Of a stretch of 64,000 nt of DNA, positions 1-15,557 are shown one piece after another (position 1 is the stretch's first letter; each line of letters opens with the position of its first letter). The notes under the pieces are model-generated. The model was given only the letters and a program-made list of their open reading frames with translations. It ran no database searches and had not been told where the DNA came from. This stretch comes from an uncultured Prochlorococcus sp. (GTDB lineage Bacteria; Cyanobacteriota; Cyanobacteriia; PCC-6307; Cyanobiaceae). Where the stretch lies: the NCBI GenBank assembly GCA_902520485.1, contig CABYNZ010000002.1:26879-90878 (forward strand), read 5' to 3'. The position numbers were made by a program, and so were the translations under genes.

Positions 1-2
1 TC

Positions 3-275
3 GTCACTTCAATTCTTGATAGGTTTTTAGAGATTTACCGAGAAAATAGTAATATTGCTTTGGCAACTGTTACTTCTGCAGTCGAGCTTACTGATGAACA
101 GAAAGGTTTAATTACCAAAAAGATCATCAATATTGCTGGAACAGAAAAATTAGAACTTGTAACTAAAATCGACCCATCTCTTATTGGTGGTTTCGTTGCC
201 AGTGTAGGATCAAAAGTAATTGATGCTTCCCTTGCTTCACAAATTAGAAAACTTGGTTTATCTCTTTCCAAGTAA
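3..275 (+). CDS. atpH: ATP synthase F1 delta subunit, C-terminal part (truncated at window start)
   Basis: Open frame from the window edge; ...KKIINIAGTEKLELVTKIDPSLIGGFVASVGSKVIDASLASQIRKLG resembles delta C-terminus; directly upstream of atpA. Confidence 0.93.
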   Translation, partial: VTSILDRFLEIYRENSNIALATVTSAVELTDEQKGLITKKIINIAGTEKLELVTKIDPSLIGGFVASVGSKVIDASLASQIRKLGLSLSK

Positions 276-293
276 CTTTTAAATCAACCTTAA

Positions 294-1823
<1,530 letters not shown>

Positions 1824-1841
1824 ATTTATTTAGGAGATACA

Positions 1842-2792
1842 ATGGCAAATCTTAAAGAGATTAGAGATCGAATCGTTTCCGTTAAAAATACAAGAAAAAT
1901 AACGGAGGCCATGAGACTTGTTGCAGCTGCAAAAGTTAGAAGAGCTCAAGATCAAGTTCTTAAGAGTAGACCTTTTGCAGATAAACTTGCACGGGTATTA
2001 GAAAATATTCAATCTAGAGTACAATTTGAGGCTGTCGACTCTCCTCTATTATCCAAGAGAGAAGTAAATAGCATCACCTTGGTTTGCATAACTGCGGATA
2101 GAGGTTTATGCGGTGGTTACAACACAAATATAATAAAAAAGGTAGAAATAAGATATGCAGAATTAGTCAAACAAGGGTATCAGCCAAATTTAATTTTGGT
2201 AGGAAAGAAAGCTATTGGATATTTTCAAAATAGAAAGGATAGATATGTAATTAAAAGTACTTTCAAAGAACTAGAACAGGTACCTACAGTCAACGACTCT
2301 GAGGGAGTTACAAATGAAATTTTAGCTGAATTTCTCTCAGAAAATTCTGATAGGGTGGAAATTATTTACACTAAATTCATCACTTTAGTTAGCTGCGCCC
2401 CTGTTGTTCAAACACTATTGCCACTTGACCCTCAAGGAATTGCTGAGGAAAATGATGAAATTTTTAGGTTGACTACAAAAAATAGTAAATTACTTGTTGA
2501 AAAATCAAATATTGAAAAAAGTGATTCAGAAAAGTTACCATCAGATATTGTTTTTGAACAAAGTCCTGATCAACTATTAGATTCTTTATTACCATTATAT
2601 TTACAGAATCAGGTACTAAGAGCTCTTCAAGAGTCGGCAGCTTCAGAACTCGCTTGCAGGATGACTGCTATGAATAATGCTAGTGATAATGCTAAAGAAC
2701 TAGCAAGTACTTTGAATCTAACCTATAACAAAGCCAGACAAGCAGCTATTACTCAAGAAATATTAGAAGTTGTAGGAGGTTCTGCAGTTTAG
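1842..2792 (+). CDS. atpG: ATP synthase F1 gamma subunit
   Basis: MANLKEIRDRI...ITEAMRLVAAAKVRRAQ; cyanobacterial-type insertion; follows atpA. Confidence 0.98.
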   Translation: MANLKEIRDRIVSVKNTRKITEAMRLVAAAKVRRAQDQVLKSRPFADKLARVLENIQSRVQFEAVDSPLLSKREVNSITLVCITADRGLCGGYNTNIIKKVEIRYAELVKQGYQPNLILVGKKAIGYFQNRKDRYVIKSTFKELEQVPTVNDSEGVTNEILAEFLSENSDRVEIIYTKFITLVSCAPVVQTLLPLDPQGIAEENDEIFRLTTKNSKLLVEKSNIEKSDSEKLPSDIVFEQSPDQLLDSLLPLYLQNQVLRALQESAASELACRMTAMNNASDNAKELASTLNLTYNKARQAAITQEILEVVGGSAV

Positions 2793-2808
2793 CAATAAGA
2801 TTTAGGAT

Positions 2809-3135
2809 ATGCCTGAATACAATATCAAAGTTCAATTTGAGCAAAAGACTTTTAGTTTTTTATGTTCTGAAGATCAAGATATTATTTCAGCGGCAAAAAT
2901 AAATGGAATAGATTTACCAAGTAGTTGTTGTTCAGGAGTTTGTACAGATTGTGCATCCATGATATTGGAAGGATCTGTAGATCAAGAAGATGCTATGGGA
3001 TTGAATGATGATTTGAGGGAAAAGGGCTTTGCACTTTTGTGTGTAGCATATCCCAAGTCAGATTTGAATATTGTGATTGGTAAAGAAGTCGAAGATGATT
3101 TATATAATGATCAATTTGGTAAATATCAAAAATGA
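2809..3135 (+). CDS. 2Fe-2S ferredoxin
   Basis: CCSGVCTDCASMI...LLC iron-sulfur motif. Confidence 0.9.
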   Translation: MPEYNIKVQFEQKTFSFLCSEDQDIISAAKINGIDLPSSCCSGVCTDCASMILEGSVDQEDAMGLNDDLREKGFALLCVAYPKSDLNIVIGKEVEDDLYNDQFGKYQK

Positions 3136-3323
3136 AATTAATTTCAGTTGAATATTATTTAGATTGGCCAGTGTCAATAAAATTAAAAAATTTAAGGAAA
3201 TTTATCATTGCAAATTTAGAAAAAAAAGGTGATTTAATTCGATGGTCAATTGTTGATATTCAAAATTCTATTGACTCTTTTGGAACAAAAAAACTTAAAA
3301 TTAAAGCTGTCTTATCTAATTAA
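3132..3323 (+). CDS. small conserved hypothetical protein
   Basis: ORF overlapping ferredoxin stop (ATGA). Confidence 0.6.
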   Translation: MKLISVEYYLDWPVSIKLKNLRKFIIANLEKKGDLIRWSIVDIQNSIDSFGTKKLKIKAVLSN

Positions 3324-3350
3324 AAAATATAAATTGAAAAATTTTTAATA

Positions 3351-4409
3351 ATGGAAAATTCACCAACAATATTTATTGTTCCAACTGGTATTGGTTGTGA
3401 ATTAGGGGGTTTTGCTGGGGATGCACTTCCTACCGCTAAATTATTAGCATCGGCAAGTGGATGTTTAATTACTCATCCAAATGTTATGAATGGCGCTACT
3501 CTTTCTGAAAAAGATAAAAATATTTTTTATGTTGAAGGTTATAGTTTAGACCGACTTGCTAAAGGAGAAATCGCTTTAAAAAGAGTAAAGCAACAAAAAA
3601 TTGGGATAATTTTTGATTCAGCCATTGAAAAAAAAATATTAGTAAGACATTTACAAGTTGCTGATGCATGTGTTTCTACTTTAGGCATTAATGTTCATTC
3701 TTATGTGATAACACAAAAGCCATTAAACATAGTTATTGATTCTGATTCTTCAAAAATCAGTTGTGGCACAATCGAAAATCCTGACACTCTAATTGATGCT
3801 GGAAAATGTTTAATAGAAAAAGGAGTGACGGCAATAGCAATTGTGGCGAAATTTCCAGATGATTCAGATTCTTTAGAAACGAATATCTATCGAGAGGGGA
3901 ATGGGGTTGATCCTATTTCTGGAGTCGAAGCAGTTATTAGTCATTTAATAAGCAAACTTTTAAAAGTTCCCTGTGCTCACGCACCTGCTTTAAATCCAAT
4001 TGAATTGAATGAAAAATTAGACCCTCGTGCAGCTGCAGAAGAAATAGGATACACCTTTTTACCATCAGTACTGATTGGGTTAAGCAATGCACCTGACATC
4101 GTTGAATTGCCTTCTAAAAATGAATCAATCTCACTACACCCTGATCAGATTGAATCTATTGTTGTTCCAAATGGTGCACTTGGTGGAGAAGCAGTATTAG
4201 CAGGGATTGAAAAAGGTTTAAATATTATCTCTGTAAAAAATCAAAATACATTAAAAGTGACAAATGAGTTTTATGATTATCCCAATCTTTTTGAAGTGGA
4301 TAATTATTTAGAAGCTGCAGGCATAATTCTTGCTATCAAAAAAGGTATCAACCTGGATTCAGTTAAAAGACCTTTAAAAAAAATCCAACAGTGTTCTTAT
4401 AATGACTAA
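3351..4409 (+). CDS. conserved protein, DUF3326-like
   Basis: Long ORF; IVPTGIGCELGGFAGDALP N-terminus typical of the cyanobacterial family. Confidence 0.75.
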   Translation: MENSPTIFIVPTGIGCELGGFAGDALPTAKLLASASGCLITHPNVMNGATLSEKDKNIFYVEGYSLDRLAKGEIALKRVKQQKIGIIFDSAIEKKILVRHLQVADACVSTLGINVHSYVITQKPLNIVIDSDSSKISCGTIENPDTLIDAGKCLIEKGVTAIAIVAKFPDDSDSLETNIYREGNGVDPISGVEAVISHLISKLLKVPCAHAPALNPIELNEKLDPRAAAEEIGYTFLPSVLIGLSNAPDIVELPSKNESISLHPDQIESIVVPNGALGGEAVLAGIEKGLNIISVKNQNTLKVTNEFYDYPNLFEVDNYLEAAGIILAIKKGINLDSVKRPLKKIQQCSYND

Positions 4410-6103
4410 TAAGATATTGCTATGGGAACTCTCCAGTCACTTCCCAATGATTGACTGCTTAGTTTTAAGATTGGAGGAGCTTGCTTTCTTTTAAATTCCG
4501 CTTTTTTTATGAGTGAGATAATTTTTAAAATTAAATCTTTTTTATAACCATCTTCTTCTAGTTGTTGTAAATCTTTTTTCTCTTCAATAATTCCTTTAAG
4601 AATATTGTCTAAAATAGAATAAGGCGGGAGAGAATCAGTATCTAATTGATCAGGACCTAATTCGGCACTTGGAGCTTTCGTACGTATATTTTCTCCAATT
4701 ATATCTACATTAGTATTTAACATATATGATTTTCTATGATTAATTGAATCTTCACTATCAAGCCAATTGCATAATTTAAAAACATTAGTTTTATATAAAT
4801 CCCCAATTACCGATAATCCTCCATTCATATCACCATAAAGTGTGCAATATCCTACAGCAAGCTCTGATTTATTTCCTGTTGAAAGTAATAAATGCTTTTC
4901 TTGATTTGCTAAAGCCATCAGAAGCGTTCCTCTGATTCTTGATTGAATATTTTGATTTGTTATTTCAGCCATCTCGAAAGATATGGTATTTATAAAAGAT
5001 TCTTCAAAAGAGCTCATCAAATTTTCAATTGGAATGCTATTGAAATTTATTTTTAATCTTCTCGCTAAATCTTTCGCATCACTCTTTGAATGAGATGAGC
5101 TCCACTTAGAAGGCATTGAGACGCAATATATATTATTACTCCCAAGAGCAGCTGTAGCAATTGCTGAAACTAGTGCTGAATCAATGCCACCACTTAGTCC
5201 AATTAAAGCTGTTTTAAAATCGCATTTTTGAGCATAATCCCTAACACCAAGGACTAATGCATCAAAAATTAATGACATCTCAGACTTTTCAATTTTATTT
5301 TTTTGAGGATTTGTTTGCTCAATATCCCAACTGGTGAGGTCTTCTGAAAAAGCTTTTAATTGTTTAATTTTAGATCCATATTTGTCAAGAATAAAACTAT
5401 TTCCATCAAAAATTAAATTATCATTTGCTCCAATCTGGTTTACATATATCAGCGGCACTCGAAGATATTTGGCAGCAAAACTGGAAACTTTGGATCTTAG
5501 CTCTAACTTTTTGAAGGTATATGGGGAGGCCGATAAGTTAATTAAGATATCAACTTTTTTTTGCTTTAAATCAAAAATAGGATTCTTTTTATGAATTCCT
5601 CTACCTTCTATATTTTTGTTGACCCATAAATCCTCACATATAGTAAAACCAAGTCGCCATGTTTTATTATTAATTACTTTTGTTAATACGGAAACTTTTT
5701 CTTCTGATCTAAAGTATCTTTTCTCATCAAATACTTCATAGGTGGGAAGAATAATTTTACGAGCAATTATTTTCCACTTACCGCTCTCAAGCAATGCAAT
5801 AGAATTATAAAGATTTGGGAAAAAAGAATCATTTATTAACTCAGCTATCCCTACTGTTATACTCAACTTTCCATATTTTTTATTAATGTCTAAGGCTAAT
5901 TGGTCAAGAATTTGATATTGATTTTTGATTAAATTTTTTTTTAAAAGTAGGTCATTTGCTGGATATCCCCATAGTGATAATTCTGGAGTAAGAACTAAAT
6001 CAGCAGAAGTTGAGCTAGCTTTAGAAGCAGTACAAAGTATTTTTTTTGCATTACCTTCTAAATCACCAACAACTGGATTAATTTGAGCAAGTAAGAACTT
6101 CAT
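4406..6103 (-). CDS. nadE: glutamine-dependent NAD+ synthetase
   Basis: Nitrilase-like N-terminus plus SGGIDSAL ATP-pyrophosphatase motif. Confidence 0.96.
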   Translation of the reverse strand: MKFLLAQINPVVGDLEGNAKKILCTASKASSTSADLVLTPELSLWGYPANDLLLKKNLIKNQYQILDQLALDINKKYGKLSITVGIAELINDSFFPNLYNSIALLESGKWKIIARKIILPTYEVFDEKRYFRSEEKVSVLTKVINNKTWRLGFTICEDLWVNKNIEGRGIHKKNPIFDLKQKKVDILINLSASPYTFKKLELRSKVSSFAAKYLRVPLIYVNQIGANDNLIFDGNSFILDKYGSKIKQLKAFSEDLTSWDIEQTNPQKNKIEKSEMSLIFDALVLGVRDYAQKCDFKTALIGLSGGIDSALVSAIATAALGSNNIYCVSMPSKWSSSHSKSDAKDLARRLKINFNSIPIENLMSSFEESFINTISFEMAEITNQNIQSRIRGTLLMALANQEKHLLLSTGNKSELAVGYCTLYGDMNGGLSVIGDLYKTNVFKLCNWLDSEDSINHRKSYMLNTNVDIIGENIRTKAPSAELGPDQLDTDSLPPYSILDNILKGIIEEKKDLQQLEEDGYKKDLILKIISLIKKAEFKRKQAPPILKLSSQSLGSDWRVPIAISY

Positions 6104-6111
6104 TCGACTAA

Positions 6112-6678
6112 TTAAGTGGATTCATATAAATTATTATTTTTAACAATATCTATTAATGAAGTTGGTAAATTAGAATAATTTAAATTTGACCTGAGCTTAG
6201 AACTTGAAATGTTTGGGATTTTTATGGTTGAAATCTTAAATTTCACTTTATAAGTATCTAACATTTTAAGAGTGTTTGATTCAACAGGATATCCCTCTCT
6301 TAAAATCACTAAAAAATTAACCTCTTCAGTAATTTTATCAAAATTTTTCCAGTAGAAAATATCTTTAATCAAATCGCTACCGATAACAAAATCTAGATTA
6401 TTTAATTCATAAATTCTTTTACATTTTTTAATTGACTCTACTGCCCATTGGCTACTAACACTTTGATTAAACAAAATTTTAGGATTATCTAAATCTTCAA
6501 TAAGAGTTTTTAATAAAAGGCTACGAATTGAGATATCCTCTTTGTGATTTTTGTTAGGGTTGTTACTAACATAACCAATTGTAAAAGCATATATTTTGGA
6601 TAATTCTTCAAGTATTTTTTCATGTCCAATGGTAGGTGGATCTGCACTGGTACCAAATAATGCAATGCTTTTCCCCAT
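6112..6678 (-). CDS. nadD: nicotinate-nucleotide adenylyltransferase
   Basis: ALFGTSADPPTIGHEKI nucleotidyltransferase motif; next to nadE. Confidence 0.88.
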   Translation of the reverse strand: MGKSIALFGTSADPPTIGHEKILEELSKIYAFTIGYVSNNPNKNHKEDISIRSLLLKTLIEDLDNPKILFNQSVSSQWAVESIKKCKRIYELNNLDFVIGSDLIKDIFYWKNFDKITEEVNFLVILREGYPVESNTLKMLDTYKVKFKISTIKIPNISSSKLRSNLNYSNLPTSLIDIVKNNNLYEST

Positions 6679-6685
6679 TTAAGTT

Positions 6686-7927
6686 TTAAGGCAGAACACT
6701 AACAAAATTATTTTTTAAATTTCTATTTGCAAAATAAATATTTATGTGATTAAAAATCTCCGGGTCATTAAAAGTCATATTTTGGATCATAACAGCGGGT
6801 TCTATTAAAGAAGCTTTGCTTCTTATAAATATTTCTTTTGCTGCTAATTTCCCAAGGATTTTTGTTGAATGTACTGCGATTGCTGCTTGAATAATTGCTA
6901 TGGGTCCATAGGGTAATAATGACAGCCCGTTAGTAAAAGGTGCTGTTAATAGAATTACTTTCTTAATAAGGTTGAAAGAGGTATTGACGCCTGCTTGAGT
7001 CACTCCCAAACATAAATTATTAATGGATATATTTTTAAATATTTTTCTTGTAGATTCACCTCTCAACTTAAAGCCGTAAATCTTGCTTAATTCACTAATC
7101 AATGCAGTATCTATTGCGAAACTACCAGCAACATCAAATAAAATAAAAGGATTAAGAGCCACTGCGGATGCCTTTATAGTTGAAAATTTTCCAATAGTTG
7201 ATTGAGCTAATTTCTGCCTTCTTTTCAATCTTTGCTCTTTTATTCGCAGAAATAATTTGTCAGCTAATTGAATAGAATTTAGTGTTAATAATAATTCACC
7301 ATATTTAGTTATTAATTTTGTTATGTAATTTTTAAGATTGTTTTCATTATTAATTATTATTGGAATATTTAAGTCTTTTGGAAGCTTAAATTTTATATTT
7401 TCAATTATTTCTTTTAATTCATTTTTATTAAATAGGTCGATTTTGTTTAGAATTATAATAATTTTTTTCCCATCTTTTATAAAAGAGCTTATTTCTCTTA
7501 ACTCATTTCTATTTAAATCTCCAGAAACTATAAACAAAATAAGGTCTGAATGATTTATAAAAGAGTAAACTTTATCTGGAAATCTAATATTGCAGAAATC
7601 AAATCCTGGAGAATCTAGCAACTCTAAACTATTGAGTGTTTGATCTTTAAGAGGCAAAGTTTCCAATTGTATTGCCTTTGTGGTCCCATTAATAATATCT
7701 GTTTTGAATACATCTTTTTTTAATAAAGAATTTAAAACAGAAGATTTACCTGCACCTGATTTACCATATGCGCCAATTCTTATTTTTTTTTCTTTGAGTC
7801 TTAAAAGTTGTTGATTAAAAGAAATTATTTCTCTATTGAGAAAACTTTTTTCATAATTGGTAAGATTAATAGTCTCCCACCATTTTTTTAAAAGTAAATA
7901 ATTTTCTTTAATTATAAATTGTTTCAT
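6686..7927 (-). CDS. membrane-associated Era-like GTPase
   Basis: GAYGKSGAGKSS P-loop, DSPGFDF, NKID; hydrophobic C-terminal half. Confidence 0.82.
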   Translation of the reverse strand: MKQFIIKENYLLLKKWWETINLTNYEKSFLNREIISFNQQLLRLKEKKIRIGAYGKSGAGKSSVLNSLLKKDVFKTDIINGTTKAIQLETLPLKDQTLNSLELLDSPGFDFCNIRFPDKVYSFINHSDLILFIVSGDLNRNELREISSFIKDGKKIIIILNKIDLFNKNELKEIIENIKFKLPKDLNIPIIINNENNLKNYITKLITKYGELLLTLNSIQLADKLFLRIKEQRLKRRQKLAQSTIGKFSTIKASAVALNPFILFDVAGSFAIDTALISELSKIYGFKLRGESTRKIFKNISINNLCLGVTQAGVNTSFNLIKKVILLTAPFTNGLSLLPYGPIAIIQAAIAVHSTKILGKLAAKEIFIRSKASLIEPAVMIQNMTFNDPEIFNHINIYFANRNLKNNFVSVLP

Positions 7928-8907
7928 GATTTATTTTTCGACCAACCGGCTAATACTGATAACACAGCTTCTGCACCAATAATTCCCACGAATCCCCCGA
8001 ATTCATCTACTACTACTTTCACTCCTTTATGATTCTTGTCAAATTTAGTTAATAATTGATCTGCTTTAATCATTTCGGGAATGTAGTCCACAGGTTCGCA
8101 AATGTCTGATAATAATTTTTTATTTTCCCCATTAATTAATTTTGCCAACATTTTTTCACGCTTTACTACCCCTTGAATTTTGTCAACCTTATCTCCCAAA
8201 ATAACCCACCATGGAGAGCTGTCAGACATTATAATTTTTGATATTTCATCAAGATTTGAAGACCCATGAAGACAAGGTGCCGATACCCTAGGTGTCATTA
8301 AGTCTTTAGCTTTTAAATCATTTAATTGAAAAACCTTAAATATCATTGCCGCCTCATCAGCTTCTATAAAACCTTTCTGACTTCCAATTTTTGCCATTTG
8401 TCTAATTTCTTCTTCATCAGTTGAAATTTCGTTTTCTGCTGTAATCACAGGAAATATCTGTTCAATTAATATTAAAAATGGTCTCATTAGAGTATTTAAT
8501 ATTCTCAAAATAGGAACCGACAGTAAGGCTATTTGAACAGAAAATCTTGTGCCAAGAGCTTTGGGGAGTACTTCTCCAACTAAAACAACTAGTATGTAAA
8601 AAGCTATTGAAAAAAGGGTTAAACCAAAACTGCTATTAATTACCAATGCTCCGTATACTCCTAGTATAAGACTGCCAATTATATTAAATCCGTTATTAGT
8701 AATAGTAATCACAGTGAGTGTTCGTCCAAGATGTTTTCTAAGTTTTAGAAGTTGATTCGCAGAACTTTTTGGCTTTTGTCTAGAGGCAATTTCTAAAATT
8801 CTAATTGAATTTACAGCTAAAAAAGCTGCTTCCACTCCCGAACAACATGCTGATCCAATTAAAATAATTATTATAAGTAAAATTAAAGCGTAAACACTTG
8901 GTTCCAT
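7924..8907 (-). CDS. CNNM/CorC (HlyC-like) CBS-domain transporter
   Basis: CNNM transmembrane region GSACCSGVEAAFLAVN and CBS-like region LMTPRV. Confidence 0.88.
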   Translation of the reverse strand: MEPSVYALILLIIIILIGSACCSGVEAAFLAVNSIRILEIASRQKPKSSANQLLKLRKHLGRTLTVITITNNGFNIIGSLILGVYGALVINSSFGLTLFSIAFYILVVLVGEVLPKALGTRFSVQIALLSVPILRILNTLMRPFLILIEQIFPVITAENEISTDEEEIRQMAKIGSQKGFIEADEAAMIFKVFQLNDLKAKDLMTPRVSAPCLHGSSNLDEISKIIMSDSSPWWVILGDKVDKIQGVVKREKMLAKLINGENKKLLSDICEPVDYIPEMIKADQLLTKFDKNHKGVKVVVDEFGGFVGIIGAEAVLSVLAGWSKNKS

Positions 8908-8981
8908 TAAAATAGTTTAGGTACTAAATCTGTTTTAATTCATTCTTCCATTTATTTTTTAAACACGCCAATACCCAATTT

Positions 8982-10307
8982 ATGTTTAAACCTGACAATA
9001 AAGTTTTTGAAGAAAGAAGAGAAATTTTCCTAAATAAATTAGGTGGAAAAGCTGCTATTATTCCGGGGGCTAATCTGGTAAAGCATCATGCTGATTGTGA
9101 ATATCCTTTTAGACAAGATAGTAATTTTTGGTATTTGACTGGTTTCGATGAGCCAGATGCAATCGCTCTTTTCTTATCACATAAGCCAAAGGGAGAAAGA
9201 TTCATTATGTTTGTAGCTCCTAAGGATGTTATTAGCGAAGTCTGGCATGGATTTAGATGGGGTCTAGAAGGAGCTGAAAAAGAGTTTAATGCAGATAAGG
9301 CTCACTCAATAAATGAATTAAAAGATTTACTCCCAGCTTACATTCATGGTTCTGATGAACTTGTGTTTTCAATTGGTAAGCATCCATCAATTGAGAAACT
9401 AGTTCTTGAGATATTTTCACAACAACTTGAAAATCGCTCAAGATTAGGGATTGGTGCAAATTCTATAAAATCTCCAGAAAACTATTTAAATGAAATGAGA
9501 TTAATTAAAAGTGAATTCGAAATTAAAAGAATGAGAGAGGCTATACAAATTTCAGCCGAAGCTCATGAACTAGTTAGAGAATCTATTTCTTCGAAGAAAA
9601 ATGAAAGACAAATTCAAGGTCTTCTAGAGGGATTTTTTTTGGAAAAAGGGGCGAGAGGACCAGCCTATAACTCTATTGTCGCTTCAGGAGATAATGCATG
9701 TATTTTGCATTACACATCAAATAACTCACCTTTGAAGAAGGGAGATTTATTATTGGTGGATGCTGGCTGCTCACTAACTGATTATTACAATGGAGACATA
9801 ACAAGAACTATTCCAATAGGTGGTAAATTTTCTAATGAGCAAAAAATTATTTATGAAATTGTGTTGAACGCGCAGAAAAATGCTATTCAAAGTGCTGTAA
9901 AGGGATCGAATTCTAGTGCTGTTCATAATGTTGCTTTAACTATTTTGATAGAAGGATTAAAAGAAATTGGGTTATTATCTGGAAGTATTGAAGAGATAAT
10001 TGAGAACCAATCTTATAAACATCTTTACATGCATAGAACTGGACATTGGCTGGGCTTAGATGTTCATGATGTTGGAGCATATAGAATGGGAGATTATGAT
10101 ATGCCATTACAAAATGGAATGATTCTTACAGTAGAACCTGGGATTTATATAAGTGATAGGATCCCAGTCCCTGAAGGACAACCTCTAATAGACGAGAAAT
10201 GGAAAGGTATAGGGATTAGAATAGAAGATGATGTTCTGGTTAAAGAGACAAACCCAGAAGTTTTGAGTATTGCAGCACTAAAAGAAATTTCTGATTTAGA
10301 ATTTTAA
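8982..10307 (+). CDS. pepP: Xaa-Pro aminopeptidase
   Basis: M24 peptidase motifs DAGCSLTDYYNGDITRTIP, HRTGHWLGLDVHD, EPGIYI. Confidence 0.95.
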   Translation: MFKPDNKVFEERREIFLNKLGGKAAIIPGANLVKHHADCEYPFRQDSNFWYLTGFDEPDAIALFLSHKPKGERFIMFVAPKDVISEVWHGFRWGLEGAEKEFNADKAHSINELKDLLPAYIHGSDELVFSIGKHPSIEKLVLEIFSQQLENRSRLGIGANSIKSPENYLNEMRLIKSEFEIKRMREAIQISAEAHELVRESISSKKNERQIQGLLEGFFLEKGARGPAYNSIVASGDNACILHYTSNNSPLKKGDLLLVDAGCSLTDYYNGDITRTIPIGGKFSNEQKIIYEIVLNAQKNAIQSAVKGSNSSAVHNVALTILIEGLKEIGLLSGSIEEIIENQSYKHLYMHRTGHWLGLDVHDVGAYRMGDYDMPLQNGMILTVEPGIYISDRIPVPEGQPLIDEKWKGIGIRIEDDVLVKETNPEVLSIAALKEISDLEF

Positions 10308-10361
10308 AATTTGACTTATCTAGTTAATAGATTTATTTTTTATTAAGTTTAAAGCTCAAAA

Positions 10362-10520
10362 ATGAATAAGTCTGATTCATATGATTCGAAACTATCTCAA
10401 GCAAGAGGTTTAGCTAGCCAGCTCGGCATGTTTGCAGAAGAAAATGATATCCCTAAAGATCTTTGGGATTCATTGGAAGCTACAATTTATAACTTTTATG
10501 AAGTAGCCAATGATAGATAA
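10362..10520 (+). CDS. small hypothetical protein (52 aa)
   Basis: Manual translation MNKSDSYDSKLSQARGLASQLGMFAEENDIPKDLWDSLEATIYNFYEVANDR*. Confidence 0.55.
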   Translation: MNKSDSYDSKLSQARGLASQLGMFAEENDIPKDLWDSLEATIYNFYEVANDR

Positions 10521-10629
10521 AAATCTTTTGAAGAATGATTTATCATTTACTAAATCCAAGAAATTTTGAAAAAATTAATCAAAATGTGACCATAAACTGA
10601 TAAATTATTTATTAAACATAAATAAGTGA

Positions 10630-11106
10630 ATGACTTCATCAGATAAGTTAAATCAAAATTCAACAGAAAAAAACGAAAAAAACAGTGATGCCCCAAAGGC
10701 TAAAAATTCTTCTTCTAATTCAGGAATGATGGGTGCCACTGCTGTATTAGCAGCAGCCACAATTGATGAAGATGGAGTACCTACTGGTTATACTCCTAAG
10801 CCTGACGAAGGAAGGTTCATAATTAAAGTATTGTGGTTACCTGATAACGTTGCTTTAGCAGTCGATCAAATAGTAGGAGGAGGCCCAAGCCCTCTTACTG
10901 CTTATTATTTTTGGCCAAGAGATGATGCTTGGGAAAAATTAAAATGTGAACTAGAGAATAAAGTTTGGATTACAGATAACGAAAGAGTAGAAATATTGAA
11001 TAAGGCTACTGAAGTAATAAATTATTGGCAAGAAGAAGGTAAAACAAAGAAATTAGAAGAAGCCAAATTAAAGTTTCCAGAAGTAACTTTTTGCGGAACC
11101 GCTTAA
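10630..11106 (+). CDS. PSRP-3/Ycf65-family ribosomal protein
   Basis: [18 protein letters not shown]...[22 protein letters not shown]...[23 protein letters not shown] matches Ycf65 pattern. Confidence 0.87.
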   Translation: MTSSDKLNQNSTEKNEKNSDAPKAKNSSSNSGMMGATAVLAAATIDEDGVPTGYTPKPDEGRFIIKVLWLPDNVALAVDQIVGGGPSPLTAYYFWPRDDAWEKLKCELENKVWITDNERVEILNKATEVINYWQEEGKTKKLEEAKLKFPEVTFCGTA

Positions 11107-11109
11107 ATA

Positions 11110-11514
11110 TTAGTTCTTCGCAGCTTGAATTCGAGCCTCAGCTTTCGAAACTTCTTTTAAGGCTTTAATTTTTTCTGGATTTTTTTCATTTTCAGAAAAT
11201 TTGCTTATCGCTAATTTTGCTTCTTTAAGATCTTGTTCAGCATTTTGAACATTAATCTCAGAACCAATTTCAGCATTATTTACTAAAACTATAACTTCAT
11301 CTGATTCTATTTCAGCGAAGCCTCCCATTAGAGCTATTGATTGCCACTGAGAATTCATTCTTAGCCTTAAAACCCCAATATCTATAGCAGTTACTAAAGA
11401 GATATGTCCTGGTAGTATGCCAAGTTGACCAGTAGTACTAGGAAGGATTACTTCTTCAGCCTCTCCTTGATAAACATTTTTGTTAGGAGCTAAAACTTTT
11501 AGAGAAATTGCCAT
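11110..11514 (-). CDS. atpC: ATP synthase F1 epsilon subunit
   Basis: [33 protein letters not shown]; adjacent to beta. Confidence 0.98.
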   Translation of the reverse strand: MAISLKVLAPNKNVYQGEAEEVILPSTTGQLGILPGHISLVTAIDIGVLRLRMNSQWQSIALMGGFAEIESDEVIVLVNNAEIGSEINVQNAEQDLKEAKLAISKFSENEKNPEKIKALKEVSKAEARIQAAKN

Positions 11515-11556
11515 TAATTTAAAATTATTGAAGGTGATATATTTATATTCAAATAT

Positions 11557-13020
<1,464 letters not shown>

Positions 13021-13235
13021 TTATTGTTTGGTGATGAATAGCTGATTTTAAACAGCTCATAATCCGAAAATACTACCACCTCATGGGTAGATTCGTTAAA
13101 TGGGTTCGGCCACCCGCACAGTTTAAGTATGGTTTAATTGCCGCTTTGCAGATTATGTTGTTGATGATACGGATGGGGAATTTCTCTATCCATTTTATGA
13201 CGCAATGCGTCTCAATCATGATCCTCCATTAATTT

Positions 13236-13547
13236 ATGGCAGCTGTTTCACTTACAGTCTCTACAGTAAAACCACTGGGAGATAGAATATTTATTAAAGT
13301 TTCCGCATCTGAGGAAAAAACTGCTGGGGGCATTCTTTTGCCTGATTCAGCTAAAGAAAAACCACAAGTTGGAGAAGTTGCTCAGGTTGGTCCTGGCAAA
13401 CTTAATGACGATGGTTCTCGACAAACTCCAGAAGTGAGTATTGGCGATAAAGTTTTGTACAGCAAATATGCTGGCACAGACATTAAATTGGGGGGAGATG
13501 AATATGTCTTGCTCTCAGAAAAAGATATTTTAGCTGTAGTAAGCTAA
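13236..13547 (+). CDS. groES: co-chaperonin GroES
   Basis: [11 protein letters not shown]...[18 protein letters not shown]. Confidence 0.99.
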
Positions 13548-13571
13548 AATATTTGTTTCAAAAATTATTAA

Positions 13572-15236
<1,665 letters not shown>

Positions 15237-15270
15237 TTAAACAATAGTTATTAAATTGAATTTGTATTAG

Positions 15271-15297
15271 GGGATCATTTTAATGATCCCTTTTTTT
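15271..15297 (+). terminator. Rho-independent terminator after groEL
   Basis: GGGATCATTTTAATGATCCC followed by TTTTTTT. Confidence 0.9.
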
Positions 15298-15306
15298 ATT
15301 CAAATT

Positions 15307-15534
15307 TTATGAAATCCAACCAGCGCTGAGGATAATTGCGAGAGACAAAAATATCACTAAAAAAGTCCAAGTTATTTTGTTTAGAGAGGCTTCCGCACTA
15401 CTTGCACTATTGAACATAGAGCTTCCACTCGCAGCTATTCCGCCCATTCCATCACCTTTAGGACTATGAAGTAAAACTAAGAGAATAAGAAGAACTCCAG
15501 AAACTACCCATATCCAACTAATAATTTGAATCAT
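15307..15534 (-). CDS. secG: preprotein translocase subunit SecG
   Basis: MIQIISWIWVVSGVLLILLVLLHSPKGDGMGG. Confidence 0.93.
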   Translation of the reverse strand: MIQIISWIWVVSGVLLILLVLLHSPKGDGMGGIAASGSSMFNSASSAEASLNKITWTFLVIFLSLAIILSAGWIS

Positions 15535-15557
15535 TCTTTAACAGATTTTTATAAATT

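Noticed and set aside
13041-13235. Possible structured RNA in the atpD-groES intergenic region
   Set aside because: Several short hairpins (e.g. CTACC..GGTAG, GACGC..GCGTC) but no coherent structure or T-run; probably ordinary promoters/5'UTRs.
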